The notes beneath the pieces were generated by a model. It was not told the origin of the DNA, did not search any database, and saw only the letters and a program-made list of their open reading frames with translations. A DNA stretch of 64,000 bases from Torreya grandis (Eukaryota > Streptophyta > Pinopsida > Cupressales > Taxaceae). The stretch spans positions 124,001 to 188,000 of the forward strand of contig JARHVA010000460.1 in assembly GCA_037957365.1 (NCBI GenBank), read 5' to 3'. Positions 34,006-47,600 of this stretch are shown here, in pieces; within the stretch, counting starts at the first letter, position 1; the number at the start of each line of letters is the position of its first letter. A program made the translations under genes and the position numbers.

Positions 34006-35425
34006 ATAACAAAGAGTAAATATATGTCTATAATCATTCATAAATAGTTTTTCAATATTTAGAATTTTGTTTAAGTCCAACCAATGTTTTTACTTTTCAT
34101 TCCATATGGACTTCAAAAAATTTCAATTGTATTTCATGGTTAGAAAACATAGATATGTTCATATGGCCAAAATATTTAACCCCTTCAAGTTCTAAGGAGT
34201 TCAAACTCATCTTATAGATTGAAATTAATAAATATTAGATTAGCAACATGTTGTTTAAGATATTTTCAATGAAGTGTATGCTTACTTTACTCTTGTCTTG
34301 TCATCTTAAGTAAAATTATCTTAAAAACTTTTCATTATGGAAGGGTTGGATGAATGTATATCTTTAAGCTTGAAAATAAAACCATCCCTTCAAATTTGAT
34401 CATTGTTAGGAGGCGAAGGATAATAATCAACACTGATATGTAAATAAATAGATAACACATGTTGCACAATGCATACACATTTATTAAGGAAGTTATTACT
34501 AGAAATTTTGATTAATCTCAAAACTCTATTATGTATCTCCCTATTTGGCACATGATGGGAATATATTGGCAAAATGTTTTGAATTTGGATTTACACCAAA
34601 GAATTACATTCACTTAAAAATATCCAGGGATTCCTTAAAAAAATCCATTTAATGCACATATAAAATGATGATTGCACTCCATGATAAATCATTTGATAAA
34701 AAATTGTTAAATTAACTTGTTTTAGATGAACCCACATGCTTTATGTTGAAGTTTTCATTTTGTCATTTGTTGGAGAATGTTGGAAAATGAGGTTGAATTT
34801 GGATTTATAAATGCCAACCAAATTTACTTACATATATACAAGATTATTTTATTCATGTTCAATAATGATTTTAGTCCATGAATTACATTCCATTAGGATT
34901 TTTATCAGATAATTATTGGATCTTATATATGCTTGAACATATTTTACGTACATGCCTATCTAAGCTATAACATCTAAAGCAAATTTTTGATAGCCTTTTT
35001 TCTAAATTTCATATTCTATGTACAAATTAAAAATTTCTATTTGGCTTATTAAAATGAATAAAAATGTATGGCGGCTATGGATAACATGAATGATTGAAGG
35101 AGATTTGAAGAGAGATAAAGGACATTGAATATTTTCCATTTTAGAGTGTTTAAGTAGTGTGATAAGAGTCCAAAAAGTAAAAAATTGCATCTAAAAATTG
35201 GACCTAAGAATTTGCTATTTGGCAAAAAATCACCCCCAAAAAATTTCTTATCTTTGTAAAGTAGAATAATAATGAATAAACATGACAAGAGTCAAGAATA
35301 AAAACTCTTTTGTCTAAATTTACTCTCTTATATATACATTGTATTTAATCAACAACCATGTCTGGCTTACATATCATCAAGTTGGAGAAAAACTACAATT
35401 CAACCTTACATCTCCCTAATTTGGA
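34006..35425. repeat. 1.4-kb tandem duplication, unit 2
   Basis: Partner of 32605-34005. Ends about 125 bp before the stop codon of the minus-strand receptor kinase, so the duplicated DNA is the 3' flank of that gene. Confidence 0.85.
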
Positions 35426-36011
35426 AAAACATTACACATATGATTTCTTACATGACCTCACAATATACTAAAATATTATTATTCAATCTAAGAGAACATA
35501 CTAAGAATTAAAACAACACTAATTAGCAATCAACATAGTTGAGTGAAGACCTATGATGTAGACGTAGACCAATTTTCGTTGCTCCCTGAAATATCATTTC
35601 TTGTACCACTTGTCTTCACAAGAAAAGGTGAGATATTTATTGGCAATTGAAAAGTCATAGGAGTACCAAGAAATGCACCTCTTATTTTTTCTAATCTCTC
35701 AACTATTTCCATCATATTTGGGTGTTGTTGAGGTATCTCACTTGTGCAAAACAACCCTACTTGTATGAATTGAGTAAGGCATACCAATATCTTTGATATC
35801 TCTGATTCATTAGCATCACTAAGTAGGCTTTTATCCACCACTTCTTCAATTTTGTTTGGAAAAGCCATACTAACCCACTCTTGAAGACTGATTTGATCAC
35901 CTTCTACAAAAACATCATCTGTTGGTTTCCTCCTTGTCAACAACTCTAAAAGTAGAATGCCAAAGCTGTATACATCTCCTTTTGTTGAAATATTTCCACC
36001 CATTCCATACT

Positions 36012-36119
36012 CTATAACACAATACAATGTTTAGTGATTCTCAGGCCATTTTAAGTATTCATAAAAAATAGAAAAATAAACTATTGATAATGCTTTTTCT
36101 AATAGTGCAAAATCTATAC
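36012..36119 (-). other. Intron of the LRR-RLK (108 bp, phase 1)
   Basis: The donor GTATAG follows CACCAG and the acceptor is TTATAG before AGTATGG. Splicing joins G and AG into the Glu codon of APE (GYIAPEYGMGG), the expected family sequence. An intron at this kinase position is common in LRR XII genes. Confidence 0.93.
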
Positions 36120-37300
36120 CTGGTGCAATGTAGCCAATGGATCCTCTGAGTGCATTTGTAGAAGTCAATGAATCAATTAAATTTCCAAATATTAATTTGG
36201 AAATGCCAAAGTCTGCTATATATGGAGTCATATCATCCCCTAATAGCACATTATTAGGTTTCAAGTCACAATGAATCACTTGCACAAAATAATGATGATG
36301 TAGATATGCAATACCATGTGCTATCTCCATTGCTATTTTTAATCGATCACTCAAGTTTAATTTGCATTCTTCTTCTCCTTGAGGATATAACCATTTTTCC
36401 AAACTTCCATTTGACATGAATGGAAGAATCAATGCTTTAAAATCAGGGGTGGAACAAGCTGAAATGATTTTGATCACATTGTGGTGCCTGACTCTTTTTA
36501 ATGCATTGCATTCTCTAAAAAAAATTTGGTGAGCATTTTCATCTTGTAAATTGAGAACTTTGACAACAATATTTGTGCCATTATTTAGAATCCCTCTATA
36601 GACGGATCCAAAACTTACAACTCCTAAGAGATTGGTTTGGTTAAACCCTCCAGTTGCCTCTACAAGATCTTCATATGAAATTATTGGGGGTCCTACATTG
36701 AAGGCAACCAGTTTTTTACTTGTATGTTTCCTTCTATCAGAATATACTAACAATAATAAAGACACAATGAAGATTGAAATGCCAATCATAACTGGGACCA
36801 TTACCCTTTTGGAGATTGAAAATTGTTTGTGTTTGGAATGAGAGCAGGGTTGCAAATTTATCCATGTGCCGCAAAGACCAGGGTTTCCCATAACAGCAGA
36901 CTCATCAAGTGTTGCAAAAACTCCTCCCTTTGGAACCTCCCCCGTTAACCTGTTTAAAGAAAGATTGACATGTTGAAGCATTCTCATCTCCTTGAAATCC
37001 ATTGGGATTTTGCTAGACAAATTATTGCTGGAAAGATCAATGTCCTCAAGATTTTTGAGATGAGTGAGTGATGTTGGTATCGGGCCGTCGGAGGAATTCC
37101 AAGAAAGATTCAAATAGTTCAAATTTGTATAGCGTGACAGTGCGGCTGGAATTTCACCTGAGAAGTTGTTGAAAGACACATCTATAGCTTGGACCATTAC
37201 CATTTTTCTCATTACTGAAAGAGAACCTTGTAGCAAATTGTTGGAAATGTTGAAATAGAACTGGAGATTTGGAAGACCTGCAACTTTTGGAGGTATGTTT

Positions 37301-37303
37301 CAT
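37301..37303 (-). other. Premature stop codon in the LRR-RLK
   Basis: The minus strand reads AACCAGCTCACA then TGA then AACATACC. GGA at this position would restore the LRR consensus, so a single base separates this allele from an open frame. Confidence 0.9.
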
Positions 37304-38747
37304 GTGAGCTGGTTGTAAGACAAGTCTACCGCTTCCATATATTTGCATCTCCCTAAACTGGCAGGGATTTCCCCTGAAAGTTGATTGTGAGGAAGAAGAA
37401 GAATTCTTAGTTGAGGAAGATCCCCAAGACTTCTTGGAATTTGCCCTGAAAGCTTGTTTTCACTCAATGATAACAACCCTAGCCTTTTTGTTTGACCCAA
37501 GTTTTTGGGAATTGTTCCATATAAATTATTCCTGCCTAGATACAATCTTTCTAGGTTTGGAAGTTGATTGAATGTGGATGGAATGGTCCCGTTCAAAATA
37601 TTGTCATAAAAAGCTATGACCGTCAAACTTGTCAAGTTGGCAATTTCACTTGATATGTTTCCCTCAATTTTATTATCACTAAAGTCCAAATAAGATAATA
37701 CCCTTGAGAGCCGGCCAACCGAAGAGGGCAAGACCCCAGTGAAATAATTATAAGACAATTCTATTTTTATTAAATAGGAGCAATTAGTCAAGGCTGTTAG
37801 AATAGACAAACCGGTGTTTCCGCTCACATTAAGGTCTTGAAGGTGGAGTAATTTACCAAACTCCAAAGGCACCGTGCCGCTCAGTTGGTTTATTTCTAAC
37901 TCAATCATTCGAAGGAGAGAACAATTAGAGAGGGAGCTTGGGATTTCTCCCCCGAGTTGGTTTTGCCATAACAAAAGCTTTTGCAACTTTGATAGTTTAC
38001 CGAACTGCCAGGGAATTGGTCCTGTAAAGTAGTTGACGTAAAGAACAAGAAATTGGAGTTGAGTAAGCCTACCCAAATCAACAGGAATACCACCATGGAG
38101 TCTGTTTTCTCCCAAATGCAAGACAGTTAAAGAGGACAAGTTTCCTAGGGAGGAGGGGATTGTGCCTGTCAGTTCGTTTACCTTTAAAAAAATGGCTTCT
38201 AAATGTGAGAGAAGGCTAAGCTGGGGGGGAATGGTTCCGCTCAGATGGTTATAAGACAAAATGAGTTCTTGCAAAGAACGGCAGCCTGCTAGAGTGGAGG
38301 GAACGGAGCCTTCCAAATCATTATAAGACAGTATCAGTATTCTTAAGCGAAAAAGCCTTCCCAGCTGAGGTGGAATGTGGCCGTGGAAGCTATTATTCTC
38401 GAGAGCAAGTACTCTAAGGAAAGACAGATTTCCTATAAAAGGAGAGATGGGGCCGAGTAAAGACATACCTGTGAGATTCAAGGAAACCACACGGTGTGGA
38501 TGACGATGAGAGCAGGCAACGCCGGTCCAATTGCAGGTGTTGTGATTGGGAGAGCAATCGTGGAGAGAATGAATGGAGAGAGAATTCTTGAAAGAGAGAA
38601 GAGCATGTTGATCAGAATAATAAGAAGAATACGAGATGTGAGCAGGCAGTGCAATTGCAGAAAGAAACAGCAAAACTAACACACAGACCATCTCCATCTT
38701 CATCTTCATCTTGCAGAGTGGGAGATATAAAAACGCATCATCATCTG

Positions 38748-38757
38748 TATATAAATA
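38748..38757 (-). promoter_or_regulatory. Possible TATA box of the LRR-RLK
   Basis: TATTTATATA on the minus strand, about 40-48 bp upstream of the ATG. The 5' UTR would then be very short, so this is only a candidate. Confidence 0.35.
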
Positions 38758-38784
38758 ATATCATCTGTATATCTTCAGTCGGAG

Positions 38785-40110
38785 TCAGTCGTGGAAACAT
38801 TTAAGTGGTAGGGTCCATTTTCAGTAATTTCTTTTAATAATTCATAAAAGATAATAGTTATAAAAGTGACCATCATCTTTGGATCCCATTTGAAAGCAAA
38901 AATAAATATACAACTTTGGTTTGTAAAAGTCTGGGGGTTGTCAAAAGGTTGAGAAGTCACATGGAAACGTTTCACTGGTAGGGCCAACTTTCAATGTCAA
39001 TAATTGTATTAGAATTAACGGTCCCTTTTTTAAATAATTGTATTTCATTTAAAAGTCATAGTGTGGAAAAAAACAAGAAATTGTTAAAAAATTTGAAGAA
39101 ATTTGTTGAACGTGTAAGACTTTAAAAGCCATATACTAAAAGTAAGTCAAGTTAAGAGTTAAGATTTTCAATTATCTTTGATTTTAATATTTATTTACGG
39201 CACTAAAAAACCAACAACTTGGTCTAGATAGACCTTGGAATGCTTCCACTTTATATTATTTTTTTAGTATTCACTGTCTTGAACCTAATTTAAATTATTC
39301 ATTTAAAAATAATGTTAATTATTAATCATTTCCAGGCTAACAAGTAATATGGAAGAATATAAATTTCATGGAATTTGTAGTGCTCACAATGCTTTTACCT
39401 TTCTTTTAATATCATCATTTGTCCATTTTGTTCATGGAATATTACTGACTATAAATGATCACTTTTGTGCCCATCAAATGTTGCATCATCTTTGTTTTAA
39501 AGGCTATCGTGCATGTTAATAATTCATGTTTGCCATGTATTTTTCCGAAATCAATTTGTAAAATCATCTTTATGCTTTATATCTTCTTTGAAAATCATCA
39601 TTTTTCTATAGTAAACATGGATTACGATTAAAAGTTAAAGATAAATATACAACTTTGGCTTATAAAAGTCTAGTTATTGTCTACCAACTGCCAGATAATG
39701 CTTTCAATGTTGACTATTAAAAATAAATAAAATAATGGCAACGAATATCATAAATATATGCCCATTTTGAAATGAAAGTCCAACATGTATAAATAGGGAA
39801 AAAAAATCATCTCATTAGGAAAGTGGCCATTTAAGTCTATGTTTTCAACAGCTACTCATTCTTAAGAATTGTTGGTGATAATTATTTCTCTATTTTTATA
39901 TTATTTAATAAGAAACCTTAGTTGTTATCTCAACACATTGGGATTATTTAATAAAAAACTGAGAAGTCATGTTCAAACGTTTAAGTGGTAGGGTTCACTT
40001 TTAATACATCAATTTGAAGAAATTTGTTGAACATGTAAGACTTTAAAAGTTATATATGAAAAGTAAGTCATATTAAGAGTTCAGATTTTCAATTATCTTT
40101 AGAATTTGTT
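38785..40110. repeat. Upstream flank modules of the RLK, first set
   Basis: Non-coding. A module containing AAACGTTTAAGTGGTAGGG appears at about 38790, 38965 and 39975 and again at about 43210. A longer module (39195-39960; TCTAGATAGACCTTGGAATG and following) is co-linear with 42425-43195 and partly with 57695-57870. These are successive local duplications of RLK flanking DNA. Confidence 0.75.
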
Positions 40111-40562
40111 ATATTTATGTAGTCATAAATTTTATTATTTAGATGGTTCGGTAAAATTATTATTAATTTTTTTAAATATAAGGTTATATAAAAAGAGTCT
40201 TTTAGAATTCATGGATATTGAATTAAGATTGAAACAAAAATTGAATTCAAAGGAATTATTCATAAGTATTTTTTTGAATCATAGAAGAGATGGTGGTTAA
40301 GATTTTTGTATTTCAAACGTGAAAGTTCGATATCATATGTAAGTGGGCCCCGATGTAATTGATTTCCTTCATAATATGGCGTTTTCAAGCTCTTCACCTA
40401 AATTCAACCTTTAACATATAAAACTACACTCCATACTAATGATTCAAATGGAAGTAGTGGGCCCACCCAATAAATAATAATGTAGGAGTAGATTAGACTT
40501 GAAATATTAGAAAAACCCACATTATTATTGCATGATACAAAGAGTCTAAATTATATGTTTTA

Positions 40563-40563
40563 C

Positions 40564-40642
<79 letters not shown>
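40563..40642. repeat. AAT microsatellite
   Basis: About 26 uninterrupted AAT units, at the same place in the duplicated segment as the compound AAC/AAT array at 55768-55917. Confidence 0.97.
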
Positions 40643-41045
40643 GGCTTGATACAAAATCAAATTACTTTCAAATAGTTTCGCTTTTTAAATAAGTAGTTTA
40701 GCAAGTTACAATAATAATAAAAAGTCAATCTTGATGTTTTTAGTTGCTACATATAAATTTATAAATTCACTATATTGTTGGGCAATTCATTATGTAATTC
40801 ATGCTCATTTCTCCTTTATCTTCTTTCATTTCCATATTTTCAAAATCTCCATAATCCATTTTTCGTCAACAAAGAATTCAAGATAGAATCAATTGGGAAA
40901 TCATTTAGTGGAACCAAATAGTCTAGTGGAACTCTTAACTTTCAATATATTTCGATAATTATCAAGCATTTAAACGTGGTTGGAAACCTCTCTTCGTATG
41001 GAAGCTATCTTACTCTCCATACACATGAAGGCATAAATGAACTAG

Positions 41046-41418
41046 TCTTCAAGATCCTTGTAATAAAATCAAAGAATTTGTAAGAGAAATAACCTTCCTA
41101 GCTGAGGTGGAATTTGGCCATGGGCATTGTTATTCTAAAGAGAAAATGTTATAAGGAAAGGGATATTTTCAATAAAGTGAGAGATGGGGCTGACTAAATC
41201 CATACCATTGAGATTCAAGGAAACCCGTGTTGTTGATGATGAGAGTAGGTAACACTAGTCTAATTGTAGGGGTTATGATTACAAGACCAATCATGTAGAG
41301 AATGAATGGAGAGGGAATTGTTGGAAGAGAGAAGAGCATGTTAATTAAAATAATAGGTAAGAGAAGAATGTGAGATCTGAATAATCTAAAGGATGAAGAA
41401 AAACAACACAAGAACCAT
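41046..41418 (-). pseudogene. Truncated LRR-RLK 5' remnant, copy A
   Basis: Aligns with the first exon of the RLK from its ATG region to the fourth LRR (near DLEGSVP). Readable pieces are NNNAHGQIPPQLGRLF (about 41135-41090) and the LRRNT region in several frames. The ATG at 41417 runs into a stop after ten codons (MVLVLFFFIL). All sequence beyond the fourth LRR is missing. The copy at 56330-56713 has the same breakpoint, so truncation came before duplication. Confidence 0.85.
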
Positions 41419-42424
41419 CTTCAATCTTGGCTTGATTTCAAATCAAATAAGGAAAGGAATGGACTAAGATCTATGGACTCTCAAATTTTTATCCTTCACC
41501 AGTAAAACTAGCCACTATAATGTGTGGTTTATATTATTTTTATCTATTTTATATTGAATAGTAGATGAAAGGAAAGTTAAAGGATAAAAATGAATAAAGA
41601 CAACATGTGGTGATTAGAGAGTTTGTTCATAGTGTTTACTAAAATATTTTTGTGCTTAGTATTTAAAATGAGAGAACCTAACTAGATTATTATTCAAATT
41701 TGAATAGAAAATGTATAGAAATTTCATGAGTGGATAGCATGGGGATTCCTACACTAAATAAGAGTTTCAATAGGAGCATCTAGGCACATTAAACATGTCA
41801 ATTTTTACAATGTAAAATATAATAAGGTGGGAAACATAATCTTACATTAAAAAGGTGTATACAGTTCTTGAAAGGTTTGTCTAATTACTAGCAAAAAAGT
41901 GTTTTCAAATTATGTAGTGGTTAAGGATTTTAGAGAGTAACTTAGTCTAAATAGAATTTATAAAAATGATTTTGAGATTGAGAAAGTAAAGGAGCTATAA
42001 ATTTTGCAATTATGATAGTGCAAGTTATTTGAAATGACCTAAAATTTGGTTAGCAATAGTTATCCAAAGAATTATGATAATGTTGAGGTTCCAAAAGAAT
42101 TGTCTTCTATCTTAGCTTCCCCTACCTTAATCATAAAAGTTATAAGTAAGATTTCTCTTTTTAAAGGCCCAAAATGACATGGTTATGTTTATGCAATGTT
42201 AACAAAATGAAAGATAACTTACTAAATATGGTTGTTAAGGTTAAATTATTTTAGGTTTCGTATGGTATCTCCCCACATTATTTTAGAGAGGAGTTAATTA
42301 ACGGATTCAAACATCATGCTATATATAGAGATATAAAAGGACTAGTGAGTGCACATATTAGAATCCCAAATATGCACATCTAATTTTTGTATATGGATTA
42401 CTATGTTTACATTGATTAGGTTTT

Positions 42425-43330
42425 TTTTGGCACTAAGAAACCAATACCTTGGACTAGATAGACTTTGGAATTCTTCCAATTTATATTAATTTATTAGTAT
42501 TCAGTGTCTTGAACCTAATTTATATTCTTCGTTTTAAAACTATGTTAATTATTAATCATTTCTAGGCTAACGAGTAATATGGAAGAATACAAATTTCATG
42601 GAATTTATAGTGCTCACAATGATTTTACCTTTCTCTTAATATCATCATTTCTCCATGGTGTTTATGGAATATTACTGACTATAAATGATCACTTTTGTGC
42701 CTATCAAATGTTGCATCATCTTTGTTTTAAAGGCTATCGTACATGTTAATAATTCATGCTTGTGATGTATTTTTACAAAATCAATTTGTAAAATCATCTT
42801 TATGCTTTATATCTTCTTTGAAAATCATCATTTTTCTATTGTACACATGGATTACGATTAAAAGTAAAAGATAAATATTTAACTTTGGCTTATAAAAGTC
42901 TAGTTGTTGTCCACCAACTATTAGATAATGATTTCAATGTTGAATATTAAAAATAAATAAAATAATGGCAATGAATATCATAAATATGTGCCCATTTTGA
43001 AATGAAAGTCCAACGTGTATAAATAGGCAAAGAAAATTCATCTCAATAGGAAAGTGGCCATTTGAGTCTATCTTTTCAACACCTACTCATTCTATAAGCA
43101 TTGTTGGTTGTATTTTTTTTTAATCTATTTTTATATTATTTAATAAAAAACCTTAGTTGTTATCTCAACACTTTAGGATTACTTAATAAAAAATTGAGAA
43201 GTCATGTTCAAACGTTTAAGTGTTAGGGTTCACTTTCAATGTCAATAATGGCAATAGAATTAATGGTCCCTTCTTTTAGCAATTGTACCTTATTTAAGAG
43301 TCATAGTTTGAAATAAATGAAAATGAAGTA
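42425..43330. repeat. Second copy of upstream flank modules
   Basis: Co-linear with 39195-40110, including TTGCATCATCTTTGTTTTAAAG, AAAATAATGGCAA and the AAACGTTTAAGTG module near 43210. Non-coding. Confidence 0.82.
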
Positions 43331-44699
43331 AATTTTGGAGAAATTTGATGATGCTAACACCATGAAAGACTTAAATAAATAGATATGGAAAGTTCATTTG
43401 ATTTTTTTGAATAATGATGAACAAATAAATAAACATGAAACAAATGAATGGTGGTGAACATACAATATTGAAACAAATGAACATTGAACACTCATAGGTG
43501 AATGGAAAACAAAAAGAAAACACTAACCCTAAAAATCATGAATTTCAATGAAATGCCAAATATTTATATGAATTTAAACATTTTTTTATAAAATCCATTT
43601 TTAAAATTCATGACTAAATCCAGAAGAATTTAATAATAAATTTGAATGAATTTTAAATATTTTCTTATAGTTCAGAAAATTACAAACTTTTACAATTGGA
43701 TTTGGCAAATATGATTACATAAATATAACCATTTCTTCCAACTATAGAATTAATGATCCCTTATTTTAATAATTATACTTCATCTGTCCCTAGCTAAGAG
43801 TCATATTACTAAACTATTTCACATCATAGTTATAAAATAAATATATGTACACATTTGGAATTTTAATTGCATAACCAAAAGTCTTGTAGATAGTTACAAT
43901 TAAAAAAGCCATTGTAGTAGTATCATTCACATTGTATCCCACTAGATACCTAGATGTAATGTTTAACCATTTCAAAAATTACTATTAGAATTCTTCATGA
44001 TATCATATAATATACAAAAAATGATAATAATTCATGAAGGTTACATAGTAAAATAGTTGGTTGGTATGCATTGTTCAAACTCCATGACGGAGCAAATGTC
44101 CTGACTCAAAACAAAGGTGAAAAATAGGGAACAAAAAGAAAGTCTAGACAAAATATGACACTCAAAAACAAACTACAACACATAATTTAAGCACAAGCTA
44201 GAACACTTAAGGGAGGAGGTATATGATCATCTTTGGGTGGTAGAATCACCCAAGTAGAAGGCTCTGTAGTAGGAATATCTGATGTCAAACAAAAATCTAA
44301 TGAGTCTATGGTCAAATAAATAGTCTATCCATAAAAAGGTTTCATCTAAGTAATAGTGCCAATAGGACAATCTCTGTGAGAGGGAACTCATATTTACCAC
44401 ATGGTAGTGGCAAACCCTACCCTGAGATCAAAGTGAGGGGAGAAGTGTCCATGTCTATGCCATCAAATTTTGTGTTACTTAAGAGGTGACAGTGGTGGCC
44501 CCTAGGGTGGCACATAACTCATAGTGTAGGGGGCACTCCCCCACTAATCCAAAAGCTCCTAAAGGTAACCAAATTCCATTGTAACCTTATTTGTTTGGGC
44601 TTAAATGTCCATGTAGGCTAGATATATAAAAAAACCTTGTCATTAATATAAAAGTCACAAGAGCATTCATAATTGTTGAATATATCATTATTTTTGGCC
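43331..44699. other. AT-rich stretch, possible 3' tail of the LINE
   Basis: No clear gene. The right half (about 44200-44700) may be the decayed 3' end of the minus-strand LINE, but I could not identify domain motifs there. Confidence 0.4.
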
Positions 44700-47600
44700 T
44701 TTCATAACTAGAAAATAATGATGGATCTAAAATAGTTCCAAAAAAAAGTAATAGAATCTAGCCAGTTGGCTGAGTCCCTAAAAGAGCAAGTCATCGAGTG
44801 AAAGGATTAGGGTGATAAGGTTGGAAAATATGGATCCACTTCCATGTAAATTGAGTTCATGGGAAGAATGAGAAGAGGTGTTTTAAAGAATTAGGGCATT
44901 GACAAGAATGACACTTGGGTAGAGTGATGCTCATATGAGAGAGTCACTTCTCAAGCAAGATGCCTTAATAGACAAGGCACTATAGGAAGTGGGATACCTT
45001 TAGTTCTATCTTAGAATTCCAAATTTTATCAAGTATAATAAGCCAAGTTTTGGGGGAGGAGTTAAGACTCGAATGCCTATTAATATTACAGAGAGTAGGG
45101 GATAAGGGGCACATGACTTAATATAGAAGGCCTAGAGAATAATTTTTAAAGCGGGTGTCACAATTCCATCGCCAATATTTCCACCATGCCTAAGGTAGTT
45201 GAAAGCCCAATGTGTGAAGAATAATATCCAGAAGAAACTCTTAAATGAGAATAATGAAAGGTAAATCAACATTATTCAATTAAAATTTAATTACCAAGGA
45301 ATCCAATCCCTAGCATCAACCAAATTTCAAATGGTATGGATATCTTTCTGAAAGAGTCTAAGGGCTTTGATTATTGGTAATTCAGCCAAAAAAACATTAG
45401 TGCCTATCATAAGAAGAGACCACCAGATGATATGGTGATTTAAAGATAAACATATAAAAAAAACATCCCCAATACATTTTGTGTGTGTCTTGACATCTTT
45501 AAATGCCTTATATACTTTTGGAAACAAAATAGCCTTTAATTTTTATAAGAGCCATAGTGATGAGAAGGGAGTGGAAGTCTATATCATTCCAACTAGGTTT
45601 ACCATATGGTAACCTATAAGAAATGCATTGCCGTAGCAGTGATTTCTAGGCCTCATTACCTTTAATGGCATGAACAACCCATCTAGCACATAAGGATGCA
45701 CACTATCTATAAAGGTCAACAATTCCCATTCCTCCTTTTTCCCGAGGAAGGAAAAAATATCCCAAATAACATGATGGAAATCCTTGGTTTCTTTGCAATT
45801 AGACCAAATAAAATCCCTATTAATATTAGCTAAAGTATGGTAAGAAGATTTAGAGGGAGGACAACAGGAGGAATAATAAACATGGGTGGTAGCCAAAATC
45901 TTGGTACACATTTAGAATTTACTGTCAAAATAAACATGGATGCTAATAAATTTGAATTTTTATCCACGCACAATCCATTTCCAATTAAATTTTAAAATAC
46001 ATTTAGGCATAGGCATCATACTTTATCTAAAATATTGTCTTACTCCATTGAAAACTAGACCTAGAGGCCAAACAAAAAATATCAAGACACTTAATATCTT
46101 ATCGGAAAGTTCATTCTTGTTCTTTGAGTGTAAGGAATGTGTCATCTGCAAAGTTCCCATGAATGAGCTAAGAAGAGAAGTTAGGTAAAAATATGACTTG
46201 AATGAGACCCCACTCAGATCTAGAAGGAAGAATATATCCTAAAGCTTATATAGAGAGAACATACAACATCAGAACAAGAGGTAAACCTTTCTTAATGGAT
46301 CATTGTAGTCAAATTATCTTAGACATGACTCCATTAATGGTGATGCAGGATGATACATCTAAATTTTATGTTTAAACTAGCAAAATAATGTATCGGCTGA
46401 AACCAAGAGCCTTTAACATAGATAGGTTAAAAGGTCATTCAATTTTATAATAGGAATTTTCAAATTCAAGTTTGAGAAAAATGGTTCACTGATGAGAGAC
46501 CCTAGTCCAATCCATTCCCTCATAGACAAAAATAAGATTATAAAAAAAATACCTCCCTCTAATGAAATAATTTGCTCAGGTTTGAAAATTGAATGAAGAA
46601 TAAAATAGAGATGATTGGTAAGAGCTTTGACATGGAATTGTTATGAGACACTCAACAAGGTGATGGTCCACCAATAGGTAATGAGCTCTATGCCACCTTT
46701 TTTGGGTATAAAATTAGTATTAACTTGATTAATTAAATCTCCCTAAGAATGGTTTTGCATGGCTTCTTTATAGACGTGAATCAAGTCTAACCCAACAAAC
46801 TCCCATGTAGATTTATATAATTCACATTGAAAGTCATCAAAGATAGGGAATTTGTCATTACTCATGTATTAGAGAGCCTATATTATATCCTATAGGGTCA
46901 AAGGTGAGTAATAGAGCCATTGGTCAATTGCTTTAACCTTATGAGGAACCACATTGGGGCATTATTCCAAAGCCTGAGATCTTTCTTATGTTACCTTCTA
47001 GGCCTGAAACACTAGCTTGTAGTGATTCATGAAGGCCAAGAAAATACCTGGGAGGGAGGTGATCCTAGCTTGGGGCAACTTGATGGCCTTGTTCTAGTCA
47101 TGACCCTATTTGGCCTTGAGGGAATTGAAAGAATTTGGAATCTTGGTCTCCAACCTTGAGCTAGTGTAATTGAGCACACATTTACACCCCTCTAGTAGTG
47201 TGGCTATCTGCCACCTTAATGTGGTGTTTGAGTGAGGTAACAAGATTATGTAGTTGAGTATCAAAATAATTAATATTAATAATGGAAGAAAACCTTAATA
47301 AATCCTTGAGATTAGAATCCTCACAACTCTTCTTAACATGCACAAATTTCTTCCTTTAGTGATGGAAGAAGGTGGTGGAACATAGAATGGACTCATTCTA
47401 CCACTCAACCTAGCTAGAAGTATAAGGAGGGTAGGGGGCCAATTTTCAGATTTGGGAAATTAGATGGATGGTATGAGCATGTCCTAAGAGATAAGTATTG
47501 AGGATGAATTTATTACATGGATCCTTTTACTTTCCTATGATCCATTCCACTTTAGAGAAGATAGGAGCATGATCAAAGAGAACCAAGTCAAAATAGATAG

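Larger units (their letters stand above)
35551..38709 (-). pseudogene. LRR receptor-like kinase (FLS2/EFR/Xa21-like, non-RD), one in-frame stop
   Basis: Plasma-membrane receptor kinase of LRR subfamily XII type, a family that includes pattern-recognition receptors. The start is the ATG at 38709 (MKMKMEMVCVLVLL, a signal peptide of about 22 residues). LRRNT domain at residues about 31-70 (NTCNWTGVAC), then about 20 LRRs of the plant LxGxIP type to about residue 590, and a transmembrane helix at 636-656 followed by SDRRK. Kinase: G-loop LLGVVSFGSVY (694-704; the second Gly of GxGxxG is Val), Lys717 (IVVKV), Glu733, HCDLKPNN (813-820; Cys before Asp, hence non-RD), DFG 833-835, APE 862-864. Two exons (38709-36120, 36011-35551) give 1016 codons. 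Codon 470 is TGA where the LRR consensus demands Gly (LTGNIPP). Everything else is in frame, so this is a recent null allele, an assembly error, or a gene now encoding only a secreted LRR protein of 469 residues. Confidence 0.93.
40190..42425. repeat. Segmental duplication, copy A (carries RLK remnant)
   Basis: Co-linear with 55440-57690: shared stretches include GGAAGTAGTGGGCC (40450 and 55653), TCTAAATTATATGTTTT before the microsatellite, the RLK remnant, and CTCAAATTTTTATCCTTCACC (about 41480 and 56775). No functional gene inside. Confidence 0.85.

Noticed and set aside
32960..35288. Similar short minus-strand frames in both 1.4-kb units
   Set aside because: They are shared only because the DNA is duplicated. 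Frames break at different places and have no family features.
41169..41411. 80-residue hydrophobic open frame as a membrane protein
   Set aside because: It is an out-of-frame reading of the truncated RLK signal peptide and LRRNT region.
45327..45911. Two minus-strand frames looked like a hypothetical host protein
   Set aside because: Their order and motifs match the C-terminal part of a LINE RT polyprotein downstream of the FADD box.
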